Shown here: positions 1-8,339 of the stretch, piece by piece
Position numbering within the stretch: the first letter of the stretch is position 1
Layout: each line of letters begins with the position of its first letter
Assembly: GCF_000429665.1 (NCBI RefSeq)
Contig: NZ_AUCH01000005.1
Span: 186,001 to 250,000, forward strand
DNA length: 64,000 nucleotides
Direction: 5' to 3'
Origin: Azovibrio restrictus DSM 23866
GTDB taxonomy: Bacteria > Pseudomonadota > Gammaproteobacteria > Burkholderiales > Rhodocyclaceae
Program-made: the position numbers and the translations under genes
The notes under the pieces: model-generated
The model's database searches: none
The model's input: the letters and a program-made list of their open reading frames with translations, nothing else
Told to the model about the DNA's origin: nothing

Positions 1-12
1 CGGGCTCCGGGT

Positions 13-1257
13 TCAGCCGTAAAACGCATAAGCGATCAGGATGGCGGCGATGAGCCCGACGGCGTCGGCGATCAGGCCGCCGGCGAGGGCGTAGCGGGTG
101 CGGGTGATGTTCACGCTGCCGAAGTACACGGCCAGCACGTAGAAGGTGGTTTCGGTGGAGCCCTGGATGATGGCGGCCAGGCGGCCCTGGAAGGAATCCA
201 CCCCGTAGGTGTTCATCACGTCCACCATCAGGCCCCGGGCGCCGGAGCCGGATAGCGTCTTCATCAGTCCCACCGGCAGGGCCGGGACGAAGGCGTCGTC
301 CAGGCCCAGGGCCAGCACCCCGGCACGGATGGCGCCGATCAGGTAATCCATGCAGCCTGTGCTGCGGAACACGGAAATGGCGGCGAGCATGGCGATCAGG
401 TAGGGCACGATCTGGATGGCCACGCCGAAGCCTTCCTTGGCGCCTTCCACGAAGGTTTCGTACACATCGATCCGGCGCCAGGCGGCGACGGCCACGAACA
501 GCACGATCAGGGAAACGATGATGCCGCTGCCCAGGAGGCCGATGCTGCGCGCCATGACCTCCGGCGCCATGCCCTGGAGCCAGGCATAGAGCCCGCCCAG
601 CAGGGCGGCGAAGGCGGCGAAGAAGGCCAGCACCGGGCGGCAGAACAGGTTGATGCGCTGCCATAGGGCGATCGTCACCAGGCCGGCGCAGAAGGAGACG
701 AAGGTGCCCAGCAGGGTGGGCAGGAAGATGTCGGCGGCGTTGAAATTGACGAGTCCCTGCTGCAGGGCGAGGCTCTGGCGGATGGCGATCACCGAGGTGG
801 GAATCAGGGTGATGCCCGCCGTGTTGAGCACCAGGAACATGATCATCGGGTTGCTGGCGGTATCGGGCCTGGGGTTGATCTCCTGCAGCTCGCGCATGGC
901 CTTGAGGCCCAGGGGGGTGGCGGCGTTGTCCAGCCCCAGCATGTTGGCCGAGAAGTTCATGACGATGCTGCCGCCGGCCGGATGGGCCGGGGGAATGTCG
1001 GGGAAGATGCGCCGGAAGAAGGGCGCCACCAGCCGCCCGAACAGGGCGATCAGGCCGCCTTTCTCGCCGATCTTCATGATCCCCAGCCACAGGCTCATGA
1101 TGCCCACCAGGCCGAGGGAAATGTCGAAACCGGTCTTGGCGGTGTCGAACAGGCCGGTCAGCACCCGATTGAAGACGTCCAGGTCTCCCTGGAGCAGCTG
1201 CGCCACGGCGGCAGCGAAGCCCACCAGTATGAAAGCCACCCAGATTCGATTCAGCAC
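13..1257 (-). CDS. SpmA/SpmB-like fused membrane protein (nucleoside recognition/Gate domain)
   Basis: Integral membrane protein of 414 aa with about ten hydrophobic segments. Two Gate (nucleoside-recognition) halves can be seen: an N-terminal SpmA-like half containing NFSANMLGLDNAATPLGLKA, and a C-terminal SpmB-like half containing LMKTLSGSGARGLMVDVM and IIQGSTETTFYVLAVYFG. In spore formers SpmA and SpmB are separate proteins; in Gram-negative bacteria the fused form is common and its transport role is not settled. The ATG at 1257 begins a typical first membrane helix. The gene opposes nothing visible on the left, because the window ends just past its stop. Family assignment is secure; function is not. 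Confidence 0.85.
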   Translation of the reverse strand: MLNRIWVAFILVGFAAAVAQLLQGDLDVFNRVLTGLFDTAKTGFDISLGLVGIMSLWLGIMKIGEKGGLIALFGRLVAPFFRRIFPDIPPAHPAGGSIVMNFSANMLGLDNAATPLGLKAMRELQEINPRPDTASNPMIMFLVLNTAGITLIPTSVIAIRQSLALQQGLVNFNAADIFLPTLLGTFVSFCAGLVTIALWQRINLFCRPVLAFFAAFAALLGGLYAWLQGMAPEVMARSIGLLGSGIIVSLIVLFVAVAAWRRIDVYETFVEGAKEGFGVAIQIVPYLIAMLAAISVFRSTGCMDYLIGAIRAGVLALGLDDAFVPALPVGLMKTLSGSGARGLMVDVMNTYGVDSFQGRLAAIIQGSTETTFYVLAVYFGSVNITRTRYALAGGLIADAVGLIAAILIAYAFYG

Positions 1258-1315
1258 TGTGCCATCCCGCTGCCTGATGAAGTGGGCGGCAGTCTAGCGG
1301 TCCCGCAGGCGGCTG

Positions 1316-2026
1316 TCATGGGGTCTGTGCCGGCGGCAAGCCCCAGGCCGGGGCCAGCTGGGCGTAAATCCCGGCCGGCAGTTGCAGCAGCAGCGGGTTG
1401 GCGGCGCCGTCCAGCCAGGCGCAGAGGGCCTGCACCTGTTCCCGGGAGGCGGCGGTACAGCCGGCGGTGGGCTGGCCCGGTCCGCCGTGCACATGCAGGA
1501 AGATGCAGGAGCCGGCGCCGGGGATTCCTGCCGGATTGTGGGCGATCACGGCACCGATGGCGTAGCGTTCGTCGTCCCGTTCCATGGCCTCCGCCGACTG
1601 CCAGTCCCGGGTCACCTGGCGCCCATCGACGATGCGGTTGTAGTGCCGGGAGGCCGGGTCGTCCACGGCGAACAGGTTCCGGTGGCAGGGCAGACAGGGC
1701 AGGCGGGCCGGTTGGCCCAGGGCCGCGAGGGCCTGGGCTTGGCCGAATAGCTGGGGGATGGCGAACAGGCCCGCCGGGCTGCGGCCGTCGCCCTCCTGTT
1801 TTTTGGGCGCGGGCGGGGCAGCGTGCAGGCCCAGGCCCCAGGCCAGCCCGTGGCGGCCCAGGCTGACCGGGAGCGGCGCCCCTTCCGCCTGCCAGCTGCT
1901 GCCGGAGGTGGTGCGCGCCAGGCGCTGCAGGGTGCCGCTGCTGGCGTCCCAGTCCGGCGCCAGCACCCTGAGGAGTTGGCGGGCCTGGTCCAGCGCCGGG
2001 GGGCGGGGCAGGGGGGCGGCGGGCAT
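1316..2026 (-). CDS. L,D-transpeptidase (YkuD-like) family protein
   Basis: Protein of 236 aa with a YkuD-like catalytic patch: His178 and His180 in IFLHVHGG, followed by TAGCTA with Cys190 as the likely nucleophile. Canonical YkuD enzymes have (S/T)HGC, and here the residue before GC is Ala, so this is a divergent member of the type found in COG3786. L,D-transpeptidases cross-link peptidoglycan or attach lipoproteins in the periplasm. No clear signal peptide is seen at the chosen start, so the true N-terminus may differ. It sits between the SpmAB-like gene and mogA on the same strand. Confidence 0.7.
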   Translation of the reverse strand: MPAAPLPRPPALDQARQLLRVLAPDWDASSGTLQRLARTTSGSSWQAEGAPLPVSLGRHGLAWGLGLHAAPPAPKKQEGDGRSPAGLFAIPQLFGQAQALAALGQPARLPCLPCHRNLFAVDDPASRHYNRIVDGRQVTRDWQSAEAMERDDERYAIGAVIAHNPAGIPGAGSCIFLHVHGGPGQPTAGCTAASREQVQALCAWLDGAANPLLLQLPAGIYAQLAPAWGLPPAQTP

Positions 2027-2059
2027 GGATTGCCGGGCCGGGGTGTCCCGGCTCGGGCG

Positions 2060-2650
2060 TCAGGAGCTGGCGGGACGCCGGGCCGATTTGGGGCGGAAGG
2101 CTTCCACCACGGTGGCGCGGGTTTCCGCGTAGGGGGCGCCGATCAGGTCCAGGCAGTAGGGCACGGCGGCGAAGATGCCCGGCACCAGGGATTTACCCTC
2201 GGTATCCTTGAGGCCTTCCAGGGTTTCCTGGATGGACTTGGGCTGGCCGGGCAGGTTGATGATCAGGGCCTGCTTGCGGATCACCGCCACCTGGCGGGAA
2301 AGGATGGCGGTGGGCACGAAGTTGAGGCTGATCTGGCGCATCTGTTCGCCGAACCCGGGCATTTCCTTGTCGGCCACAGCCAGGGTGGCTTCCGGGGTCA
2401 CGTCCCGCAGGGCCGGACCGGTGCCGCCGGTGGTGAGCACCAGATGGCAGCCGGCTTCGTCCACCAGGGCTTTCAGGGTGGCTTCGATGCGCTCCCGTTC
2501 GTCGGGGATCAGCCGGGTTTCCAGGGTGTAGGGGGTGAGCAGGGCCTGGGCCAGCCAGGTTTCCAGGGCCGGGATGCCCTTGTCCTCGTAGCTGCCGCTG
2601 GAGGCACGGTCGCTGATGGAGACCAGGCCGATCCGGAGTGGCTCACTCAT
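2060..2650 (-). CDS. mogA: Molybdopterin adenylyltransferase MogA
   Basis: Adenylylates molybdopterin in the cytoplasm as the step before molybdate insertion in molybdenum cofactor synthesis. The 196-residue protein has the MoaB/Mog fold signature TTGGTG at residues 73-78 followed by RDVTPEAT, plus LPGQPKSIQETL further on. Length matches the family. Its start overlaps the 3' end of darP by 8 bases (start at 2650, darP stop at 2643-2645), which implies co-transcription. MsrP in this window (40.5-41.5 kb) is a molybdenum-cofactor enzyme and so a potential client. Confidence 0.93.
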   Translation of the reverse strand: MSEPLRIGLVSISDRASSGSYEDKGIPALETWLAQALLTPYTLETRLIPDERERIEATLKALVDEAGCHLVLTTGGTGPALRDVTPEATLAVADKEMPGFGEQMRQISLNFVPTAILSRQVAVIRKQALIINLPGQPKSIQETLEGLKDTEGKSLVPGIFAAVPYCLDLIGAPYAETRATVVEAFRPKSARRPASS

Positions 2651-3194
2651 CGTCCTGCTCCTCCGGGGCGGCCTGGGTTTCGCCCTCTTCCAGGGCCTTC
2701 AGGATCTGGAACAGCTCGCGGAAATTCTTTGGCGGGCGCTGGTCCGCCTGTTCCTTCAGGGCGGCCCGGCGCAGCTGGCGCAGGCGGGTCAGGTCGGCAG
2801 CCGGGTAGCTGGCGGCGATTTCCTGGAGCACGGCCTCATCTTCCAGGAAGCGCAGGCGCAGTTTTTCCAGCCGGTGCAGCTTGGCGATCTCGCCGGCGGA
2901 TTCGCCCCGCACCACGGCGATGGCGGCGCGCACCGGTTCCGGGTCCAGGCCGCGCATCAGCTTGCCGATGTACTGGAGCTGGCGGCGCTTGGCCTCGAAC
3001 TTGGGAATGCGCTGGTATTCCAGCACCGCCTCCAGGAGGTCCTCGTCCAGGCCCATGCGCTTCAACTGGTCCCGGCCCAGGTTCACCAGTTCTTCCCCCA
3101 GGGCTTGCAGATCGTGCATGGCCTGCTTGATCTGGGTCTTGGAGGGGCGGCCGGTGTCTTCCGGTGCTTCTTCGCGGCGTTTGTTGAAGTGCAT
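2643..3194 (-). CDS. darP: Ribosome-associated protein DarP (YjgA/DUF615)
   Basis: Small, very charged 183-residue protein of the DUF615 family. In E. coli DarP (YjgA) assists late 50S subunit assembly. The family core is visible in PSKTQIKQAMHDLQALGEEL and VLEYQRIPKFEAKRRQLQYI. I placed the start at the ATG at 3194 (MHFNKRREEA), the usual position just ahead of the conserved PSKTQ motif; upstream in-frame starts would extend the protein into the divergent pmbA region. darP and pmbA are divergent neighbours, as in many Proteobacteria. Confidence 0.9.
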   Translation of the reverse strand: MHFNKRREEAPEDTGRPSKTQIKQAMHDLQALGEELVNLGRDQLKRMGLDEDLLEAVLEYQRIPKFEAKRRQLQYIGKLMRGLDPEPVRAAIAVVRGESAGEIAKLHRLEKLRLRFLEDEAVLQEIAASYPAADLTRLRQLRRAALKEQADQRPPKNFRELFQILKALEEGETQAAPEEQDDE

Positions 3195-3291
3195 GGCGGC
3201 TGGGGGCGGCTTTCCCGGACGGGAACTGCCGGAATGGGCTTGATGAGGGGCTGCTATGATAGCGATTTTTTGCGCCCGGCGGCTTCCCCTT

Positions 3292-4629
3292 ATGGCTGAG
3301 AAACAGTTTTCCAACGAATTTGCCACCCTCCAGCAACTGGCTTCCGACGCCCTGGCCCATGCCCGGCTGAAGGGGGCCACGGCCTGCGAGGTGGATGTCT
3401 CCGAAGGATTCGGCCAGTCCGTCAGTGTCCGTTGCGGCGAGGTGGAAACCATCGAGTACAACCGGGACAAGGGCATGGGGGTGAGCGTCTACGTGGGCCA
3501 GCGCCGGGGTTACGCCAGCACCTCGGATTTTTCGCCCCGGGCCCTGCGGGAGACCGTGGAAGCGGCCCTCAACATCGCCCGCTTCACCGCTGAGGACGAT
3601 TGCGCCGGCCTCCCCGATCCGGAGCTGCTGGCCACGGAGCCCATGGACCTGGACCTTTACCATCCCTGGGAATTGCCGGTGGAGGCCGCCATCGAACTGG
3701 CCGGACGCTGCGAGGCGGCGGCCTTCGAGACCGATGAACGCATCAACAATTCCGAAGGGGCCAGCGTCTCCACCCAGCAGGCCCAGTTCGTGGCAGCCAA
3801 CAGTCTGGGCTTCATGGGCGGCTATCCCACCTCCCGCCACTACATTGCCTGTTCGGTGATTGCCGGGGAGCAGGAGGCCATGCAGCGGGATGACTGGTAC
3901 ACCACCCACCGGAATGCCGGCGCCCTGGAGGCCCCCGAGGCCGTCGGCCAGCAGGCGGCGCGCCGGGCCGTGGCCCGCCTGAACCCGAAGAAGATCAGCA
4001 CCGGCAGCTTTCCGGTGATTTTCGAAGCCCCCCTGGCGGCCGGCCTGCTCGGCAATTTCGTCCAGGCCGTGAGCGGCGGGGCCCTGTACCGGAAATCCAG
4101 CTTCCTCCTGGATCACCTGGGGCGCCAGGTGTTTCCCGAATTCGTCCAGCTCCAGGAGCTGCCCCACCTGCCGGGCGCCCTGGCCAGCTCCCCTTTCGAC
4201 AACGACGGGGTGCGCACCCGGGAGCGGCAAGTGGTCCGGGACGGGGTGCTCCAGGGCTATTTCCTCAGCGTCTATTCCGGGCGCAAGCTGGGGCTGCCCA
4301 GCACCGGCAATGCCGGGGGCAGCCACAACCTGATCCTGACGCCCGGCGAGCACGACCTGGACGGCCTCCTGGCCCAGATGGGCCGGGGCCTGCTGGTGAC
4401 GGAGCTGCTCGGGCACGGGGTCAATTACGTCACCGGCGATTACTCCCGGGGGGCTGCCGGCTTCTGGGTGGAGGACGGGCGCATCGCCCACCCGGTGGAG
4501 GAAATCACCATCGCCGGCAATCTCAAGGACATGTTCCGGAATATCCGGGCCGTGGGCCGGGACGTCCAGGTGCGGGGTTCCAAGCGCACCGGCTCGATCC
4601 TGCTCGACGCCCTGACAGTGGCAGCCTGA
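3292..4629 (+). CDS. pmbA: Metalloprotease PmbA (TldE)
   Basis: PmbA/TldE partners with TldD in a cytoplasmic protease that degrades unfolded or modified peptides and takes part in microcin maturation and CcdA turnover. The 445-residue protein shows the family pattern EVDVSEGFGQSVSVRCGE near the N-terminus and GVNYVTGDYSRGAAGFWVE near the C-terminus. Like other TldE subunits it lacks the HExxxH metal motif that TldD carries. The start ATG at 3292 (MAEKQFSN) is preferred over the upstream ATG at 3256, which would add 12 unconserved residues. No tldD is visible in the window. Confidence 0.93.
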   Translation: MAEKQFSNEFATLQQLASDALAHARLKGATACEVDVSEGFGQSVSVRCGEVETIEYNRDKGMGVSVYVGQRRGYASTSDFSPRALRETVEAALNIARFTAEDDCAGLPDPELLATEPMDLDLYHPWELPVEAAIELAGRCEAAAFETDERINNSEGASVSTQQAQFVAANSLGFMGGYPTSRHYIACSVIAGEQEAMQRDDWYTTHRNAGALEAPEAVGQQAARRAVARLNPKKISTGSFPVIFEAPLAAGLLGNFVQAVSGGALYRKSSFLLDHLGRQVFPEFVQLQELPHLPGALASSPFDNDGVRTRERQVVRDGVLQGYFLSVYSGRKLGLPSTGNAGGSHNLILTPGEHDLDGLLAQMGRGLLVTELLGHGVNYVTGDYSRGAAGFWVEDGRIAHPVEEITIAGNLKDMFRNIRAVGRDVQVRGSKRTGSILLDALTVAA

Positions 4630-4657
4630 AACAGGCGCCAGCCGAAGGAGATACACC

Positions 4658-5785
4658 ATGAAACGTCGTCACTTCCTGCGCCGGGCCGGCAGCGCTGCCG
4701 CCGCTTCCGTCGCCGCCCTGGGCCTGGGGGCCTGCAAGGACAAGCAGGGGGCCGCCGCCGCCCCGGCCGCCCCGGCGGTCCATGCCGATGCCGCCGTGCG
4801 CTGGCGCATGACCTCCAGCTTTCCCAAGAGCCTGGACATCCTGTTCCGCAATGCCGAGCATTTCACCCAGCGGCTGCGGGAGCTCACCGATGGCCGCTTC
4901 GACATCCGCGTCTTCCCGGCTGGGGAGATCGTGCCCGGGCTCCAGGCCCTGGATGCGGTGCAGCAGGGCACCGTGGAAATGACCCACACCTGCTCCTACT
5001 ACTACGTGGGCAAGGACAAGACCTTCGGCTTCGGCACCAGCATGCCCTTCGGCATGAACGCCCGGCAGATGAATGCCTGGGTTTATTTCGGCGGCGGCCA
5101 GGCCCTGCTGGACGAGTTCTACGCCAGCTATGGCATCGTTTCCTTCCCGGCCGGCAGCACCGGGGTGCAGATGGGGGGCTGGTGGCGCAAGCCCATCCAT
5201 TCCCTGGCCGACCTCCAGGGGGTGAAGATGCGCATCGCCGGCATTGGCGGCGCGGTCATGGAAAAGCTGGGCGTGCTGCCCCAGCAGCTGGCCGGTGGCG
5301 ACATCTACCCGGCTCTGGAAAAGGGCACCATCGATGCGGCCGAGCTGGTGGGCCCCTACGACGACGAAAAGACCGGCCTGTTCCAGGTCGCCAAGCACTA
5401 CTACACCCCGGGCTGGTGGGAGCCGGGGCCGATGATTCATTTCTTCGTGGGCCGCAAGGCCTGGGAGGGGCTGCCCAAGGCCTACCAGGACGCCTTCCGG
5501 GTGGCGGCGGCAGAGGCCAATCTGCTCACCACGGCCGAGTACGACCACGGCAATCCCCTGGCCATGGCCAGGCTGCTGCAGCAGGGGGTGAAGCTGGAGC
5601 GTTATCCGGAGGAGGTGCTCAAGGCCGCCCATGAGGCCACCCTGGCCTTCTACGCGGAGGAAAGCGGGCGCAATCCTGCCTTCGCCAAGCTGCATGAGTC
5701 CTGGAACCGCTACCGCAAGAACCAGAACAGCTGGTTCAGCGTCGCCGAGACCCCCCTGGACCGTTTCATGCAGAGCCGGGGCTGA
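4658..5785 (+). CDS. TRAP-type transporter substrate-binding protein (DctP/TakP family)
   Basis: Periplasmic solute-binding protein of 375 aa, resembling the mannitol/chloroaromatic or keto-acid group of TRAP receptors (GEIVPGLQALDAVQQGTVEM; GAAELVGPYDDEKTGL-like region; YYTPGWWEPGPMIHFF). The N-terminus MKRRHFLRRAGSAAAA looks like a Tat signal and is followed by LGLGAC, a possible lipobox with Cys26, so it may be a Tat-exported lipoprotein. A good ribosome site (GAAGGAG) lies just upstream. No DctQ or DctM membrane subunits are adjacent, so it is an orphan receptor here. Ligand unknown. Confidence 0.88.
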   Translation: MKRRHFLRRAGSAAAASVAALGLGACKDKQGAAAAPAAPAVHADAAVRWRMTSSFPKSLDILFRNAEHFTQRLRELTDGRFDIRVFPAGEIVPGLQALDAVQQGTVEMTHTCSYYYVGKDKTFGFGTSMPFGMNARQMNAWVYFGGGQALLDEFYASYGIVSFPAGSTGVQMGGWWRKPIHSLADLQGVKMRIAGIGGAVMEKLGVLPQQLAGGDIYPALEKGTIDAAELVGPYDDEKTGLFQVAKHYYTPGWWEPGPMIHFFVGRKAWEGLPKAYQDAFRVAAAEANLLTTAEYDHGNPLAMARLLQQGVKLERYPEEVLKAAHEATLAFYAEESGRNPAFAKLHESWNRYRKNQNSWFSVAETPLDRFMQSRG

Positions 5786-5786
5786 G

Positions 5787-6425
5787 ATGGAAACGACCCG
5801 CTTCTGCTGCATCCGCCACGGGGAGACGGCCTGGAACACCCAACGCCGGCTGCAGGGCCAGCTGGACATCGGCCTGAACGACAATGGCGAGAGCCAGGCC
5901 CGGGCCGCCGGGCGCTGGCTGGCCCGGCAGGGGGGCATAGACCATCTCTACGCCAGCGACCTGTCCCGGGCCTGGCGCACGGCCGAGCACATCGGCGCGG
6001 CCCTGGGGCTGCAGCCCCGTCCTGCACCTGAGCTGAGGGAGCGCCGCTACGGCATCTTCGAGGGGCTCACCTACGCCGAGGCCCGGGTCACCCATCCCGG
6101 GCCGTACGCCCGGCATGAGGCCCGGGAGCCGGATTTCGTCATTCCCGGGGGCGAAAGCCTGCGCCAGTTCCACGACAGGGTTACCGACCGCCTCTGCCAG
6201 CTGGCCAGTGAGCACGGGGGGCAGACCCTGGTGCTGGTGATGCATGGCGGGGTTCTGGACATCATCAACCGTTTCGTGCGCGGCAATCCCCTGGATACTC
6301 CCCGGGATTTCCTCATTCCCAACGCCGGTCTCAACTGGATCAGCCATGGTCCCGGGGGCTGGCAGCTGGAGTCCTGGGGCGAGACTGGGCACCTGGCGGC
6401 GGGGGCCCTGGACGAGCTGAAATAG
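5787..6425 (+). CDS. Histidine phosphatase family protein (phosphoglycerate mutase-like)
   Basis: Cytoplasmic phosphatase of 212 aa with the branch-1 signature RHGE at residues 10-13 (His11 the phospho-acceptor) and the second catalytic histidine in LVMHGGVLD. The acidic general base is probably in the LRERRYGIFEGLTYAE region. This subgroup (GpmB, CobC, PhoE-like) acts on varied small phosphates; the substrate cannot be read from sequence, and no cobalamin genes are nearby to suggest CobC. The ATG at 5787 follows the stop of the TRAP receptor gene by one base, so translational coupling is likely. Confidence 0.88.
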   Translation: METTRFCCIRHGETAWNTQRRLQGQLDIGLNDNGESQARAAGRWLARQGGIDHLYASDLSRAWRTAEHIGAALGLQPRPAPELRERRYGIFEGLTYAEARVTHPGPYARHEAREPDFVIPGGESLRQFHDRVTDRLCQLASEHGGQTLVLVMHGGVLDIINRFVRGNPLDTPRDFLIPNAGLNWISHGPGGWQLESWGETGHLAAGALDELK

Positions 6426-6528
6426 GGGCTTTCGCCCCGGCGGCTATTGCGCTGCAGCAGGCGGTTCTGTTTTCCCCGCTTCATCCTGTAGAATTGAGCC
6501 CTTTTTCAAAGGCTTGAGGGCAACATCC

Positions 6529-7779
6529 ATGTTTTCCGCCAAAGACACGCTCGCTAAGGTTGATCCCGAACTCTGGAAGGCGATTGAAGCCGAGAATCGC
6601 CGCCAGGAAGATCACATCGAACTGATCGCCTCCGAAAACTACGTTTCCGCCGCGGTGATGGAAGCCCAAGGCTCCCAGCTCACCAACAAGTACGCCGAGG
6701 GTTATCCCGGCAAGCGCTACTACGGCGGCTGCGAGCATGTGGACGTGGTGGAGCAGCTGGCCATCGACCGTCTGAAGGCCCTGTTCGGCGCTGAAGCCGC
6801 CAACGTCCAGCCCAACTCCGGTTCCCAGGCCAACCAGGCCGTGCTGATGGCCTTTGCCAAGCCTGGCGACACCATCATGGGCATGAGCCTGGCCGAAGGC
6901 GGCCACCTGACCCACGGCATGCCCCTCAACATGTCCGGCAAGTGGTTCAACGTGGTGGCCTACGGCCTCGACGCCAATGAAGCCATCGACTACGAGGCCA
7001 TGGAAGCCCTGGCCCGGGAACACAAGCCCAAGATCATCGTGGCCGGTGCCTCCGCCTACTCCCTGCGTATCGATTTCGAGCGCTTCGCCAAGATCGCCAA
7101 GGAAGTGGGCGCCATTTTCTGGGTGGACATGGCCCACTACGCCGGCCTGATCGCCGCCGGCTACTACCCCAACCCCGTGCCTTTCGCCGACGTGGTCACC
7201 ACCACCACCCACAAGACCCTGCGCGGTCCCCGGGGCGGCGTGATCCTGATGAAGGCCGAGCATGAGAAGGCCCTCAATTCCGCCATCTTCCCCGGTCTGC
7301 AAGGTGGTCCCCTGGAGCACGTGATTGCCGCCAAGGCCGTGGCCTTCAAGGAAGCCGCCACCCCCGAGTTCAAGAAGTACCAGGAGCAGGTGATCATGAA
7401 CGCCCGCGTCATGGCCCGGGTGCTGGGCGAGGAGCGCGGTCTGCGCATCGTCTCCGGCCGCACCGAGTCCCACGTGTTCCTGGTGGACCTGCGTTCCAAG
7501 CACATCACCGGCAAGGCGGCCGAAGCTGCCCTGGGTCAGGCCCACATCACCGTGAACAAGAACTCCATCCCCAAGGACCCGGAAAAGCCCATGGTGACTT
7601 CCGGCATCCGTATCGGCTCCCCCGCCATGACCACCCGGGGCTTCACCGAGATCGAGGCCGAGAAGATCGCCCACCTGATCGCCGACGTGCTCGATGCCCC
7701 CGAAGATCAGGCCGTGCTGGCCAAGGTGCGCGAGCAGGTCAGCGCCCTGTGCAAGCAGTTCCCGGTTTACGGGGCATAG
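6529..7779 (+). CDS. glyA: Serine hydroxymethyltransferase
   Basis: PLP enzyme interconverting serine and glycine and charging tetrahydrofolate with a one-carbon unit. The 416-residue protein is of full family length; the PLP lysine is Lys229 in TTTTHKTLRGPRGG, the same position as in E. coli. ELIASENYVS and YAEGYPGKRYYGGCE are classic GlyA strings. I chose ATG 6529 (MFSAKDTL); an ATG at 6514 would add five residues. A TAGAAT hexamer at 6489-6494 could be the -10 element, though no good -35 is seen. nrdR follows, a common glyA-nrdR-ribD arrangement. Confidence 0.97.
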   Translation: MFSAKDTLAKVDPELWKAIEAENRRQEDHIELIASENYVSAAVMEAQGSQLTNKYAEGYPGKRYYGGCEHVDVVEQLAIDRLKALFGAEAANVQPNSGSQANQAVLMAFAKPGDTIMGMSLAEGGHLTHGMPLNMSGKWFNVVAYGLDANEAIDYEAMEALAREHKPKIIVAGASAYSLRIDFERFAKIAKEVGAIFWVDMAHYAGLIAAGYYPNPVPFADVVTTTTHKTLRGPRGGVILMKAEHEKALNSAIFPGLQGGPLEHVIAAKAVAFKEAATPEFKKYQEQVIMNARVMARVLGEERGLRIVSGRTESHVFLVDLRSKHITGKAAEAALGQAHITVNKNSIPKDPEKPMVTSGIRIGSPAMTTRGFTEIEAEKIAHLIADVLDAPEDQAVLAKVREQVSALCKQFPVYGA

Positions 7780-7790
7780 TCGAGCGCGGC

Positions 7791-7825
7791 GAGTGGTGGG
7801 TCGAGGGACGCGCCACTCACCACTC
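7791..7825. other. Stem-loop between glyA and nrdR
   Basis: GAGTGGTG (7791-7798) and CACCACTC (7818-7825) form a perfect 8-bp stem around a 19-base loop. There is no T-run on either side, so it does not look like a standard intrinsic terminator. It may attenuate or stabilise the glyA transcript. Confidence 0.4.
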
Positions 7826-7852
7826 CCGCCCCACCACTCTGGACTGCCTTAA

Positions 7853-8329
7853 ATGAAATGCCCGTTCTGCGGCACCACCGATACCACCGTCGTTGATACC
7901 CGTATCAACGACGAGGGGGACGTGGTGCGCCGCAGGCGGCGTTGTACCCGTTGTGACAAGCGCTTCACCACCTACGAGCGGGCCGATGTGCAGCTTCCCC
8001 TGGTGGTCAAGAAAAACGGCGCCCGGGTGCCCTTCGCCCGGGACAAGCTGCGCGCCAGCCTGGAGCTCTCCCTGCGCAAACGCCCGGTGACCGTGGAAGC
8101 CATCGACGGTGCCATCGACGGCATCGAAGAGCGGCTGCTGGCTTCCGGCGAGCGGGAAATCCTCTCCCAGCAGTTGGGGGAACTGGTGATGGCCGAGCTG
8201 AAGAAGCTGGACAAGGTGGCTTACATCCGCTTTGCCTCCGTTTACCGCAATTTCGAGGACGTGGACGCCTTCTCCCGGGTGATCAAGGAAGTCTCCCCTT
8301 CCGGTCGGCGCAAGGCCGATCCCGCCTGA
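7853..8329 (+). CDS. nrdR: Transcriptional repressor NrdR
   Basis: Zinc-ribbon/ATP-cone regulator that senses nucleotides and represses ribonucleotide reductase genes. The 158-residue protein has the zinc ribbon cysteines Cys3, Cys6, Cys31 and Cys34, followed by an ATP-cone domain (about residues 49-139, starting VVKKNGARVPFARDKL). Length and order match the family exactly. It lies 73 bases after glyA and 10 bases before ribD, so nrdR and ribD are probably co-transcribed. Confidence 0.97.
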   Translation: MKCPFCGTTDTTVVDTRINDEGDVVRRRRRCTRCDKRFTTYERADVQLPLVVKKNGARVPFARDKLRASLELSLRKRPVTVEAIDGAIDGIEERLLASGEREILSQQLGELVMAELKKLDKVAYIRFASVYRNFEDVDAFSRVIKEVSPSGRRKADPA

Positions 8330-8339
8330 AGTCCTTTCC

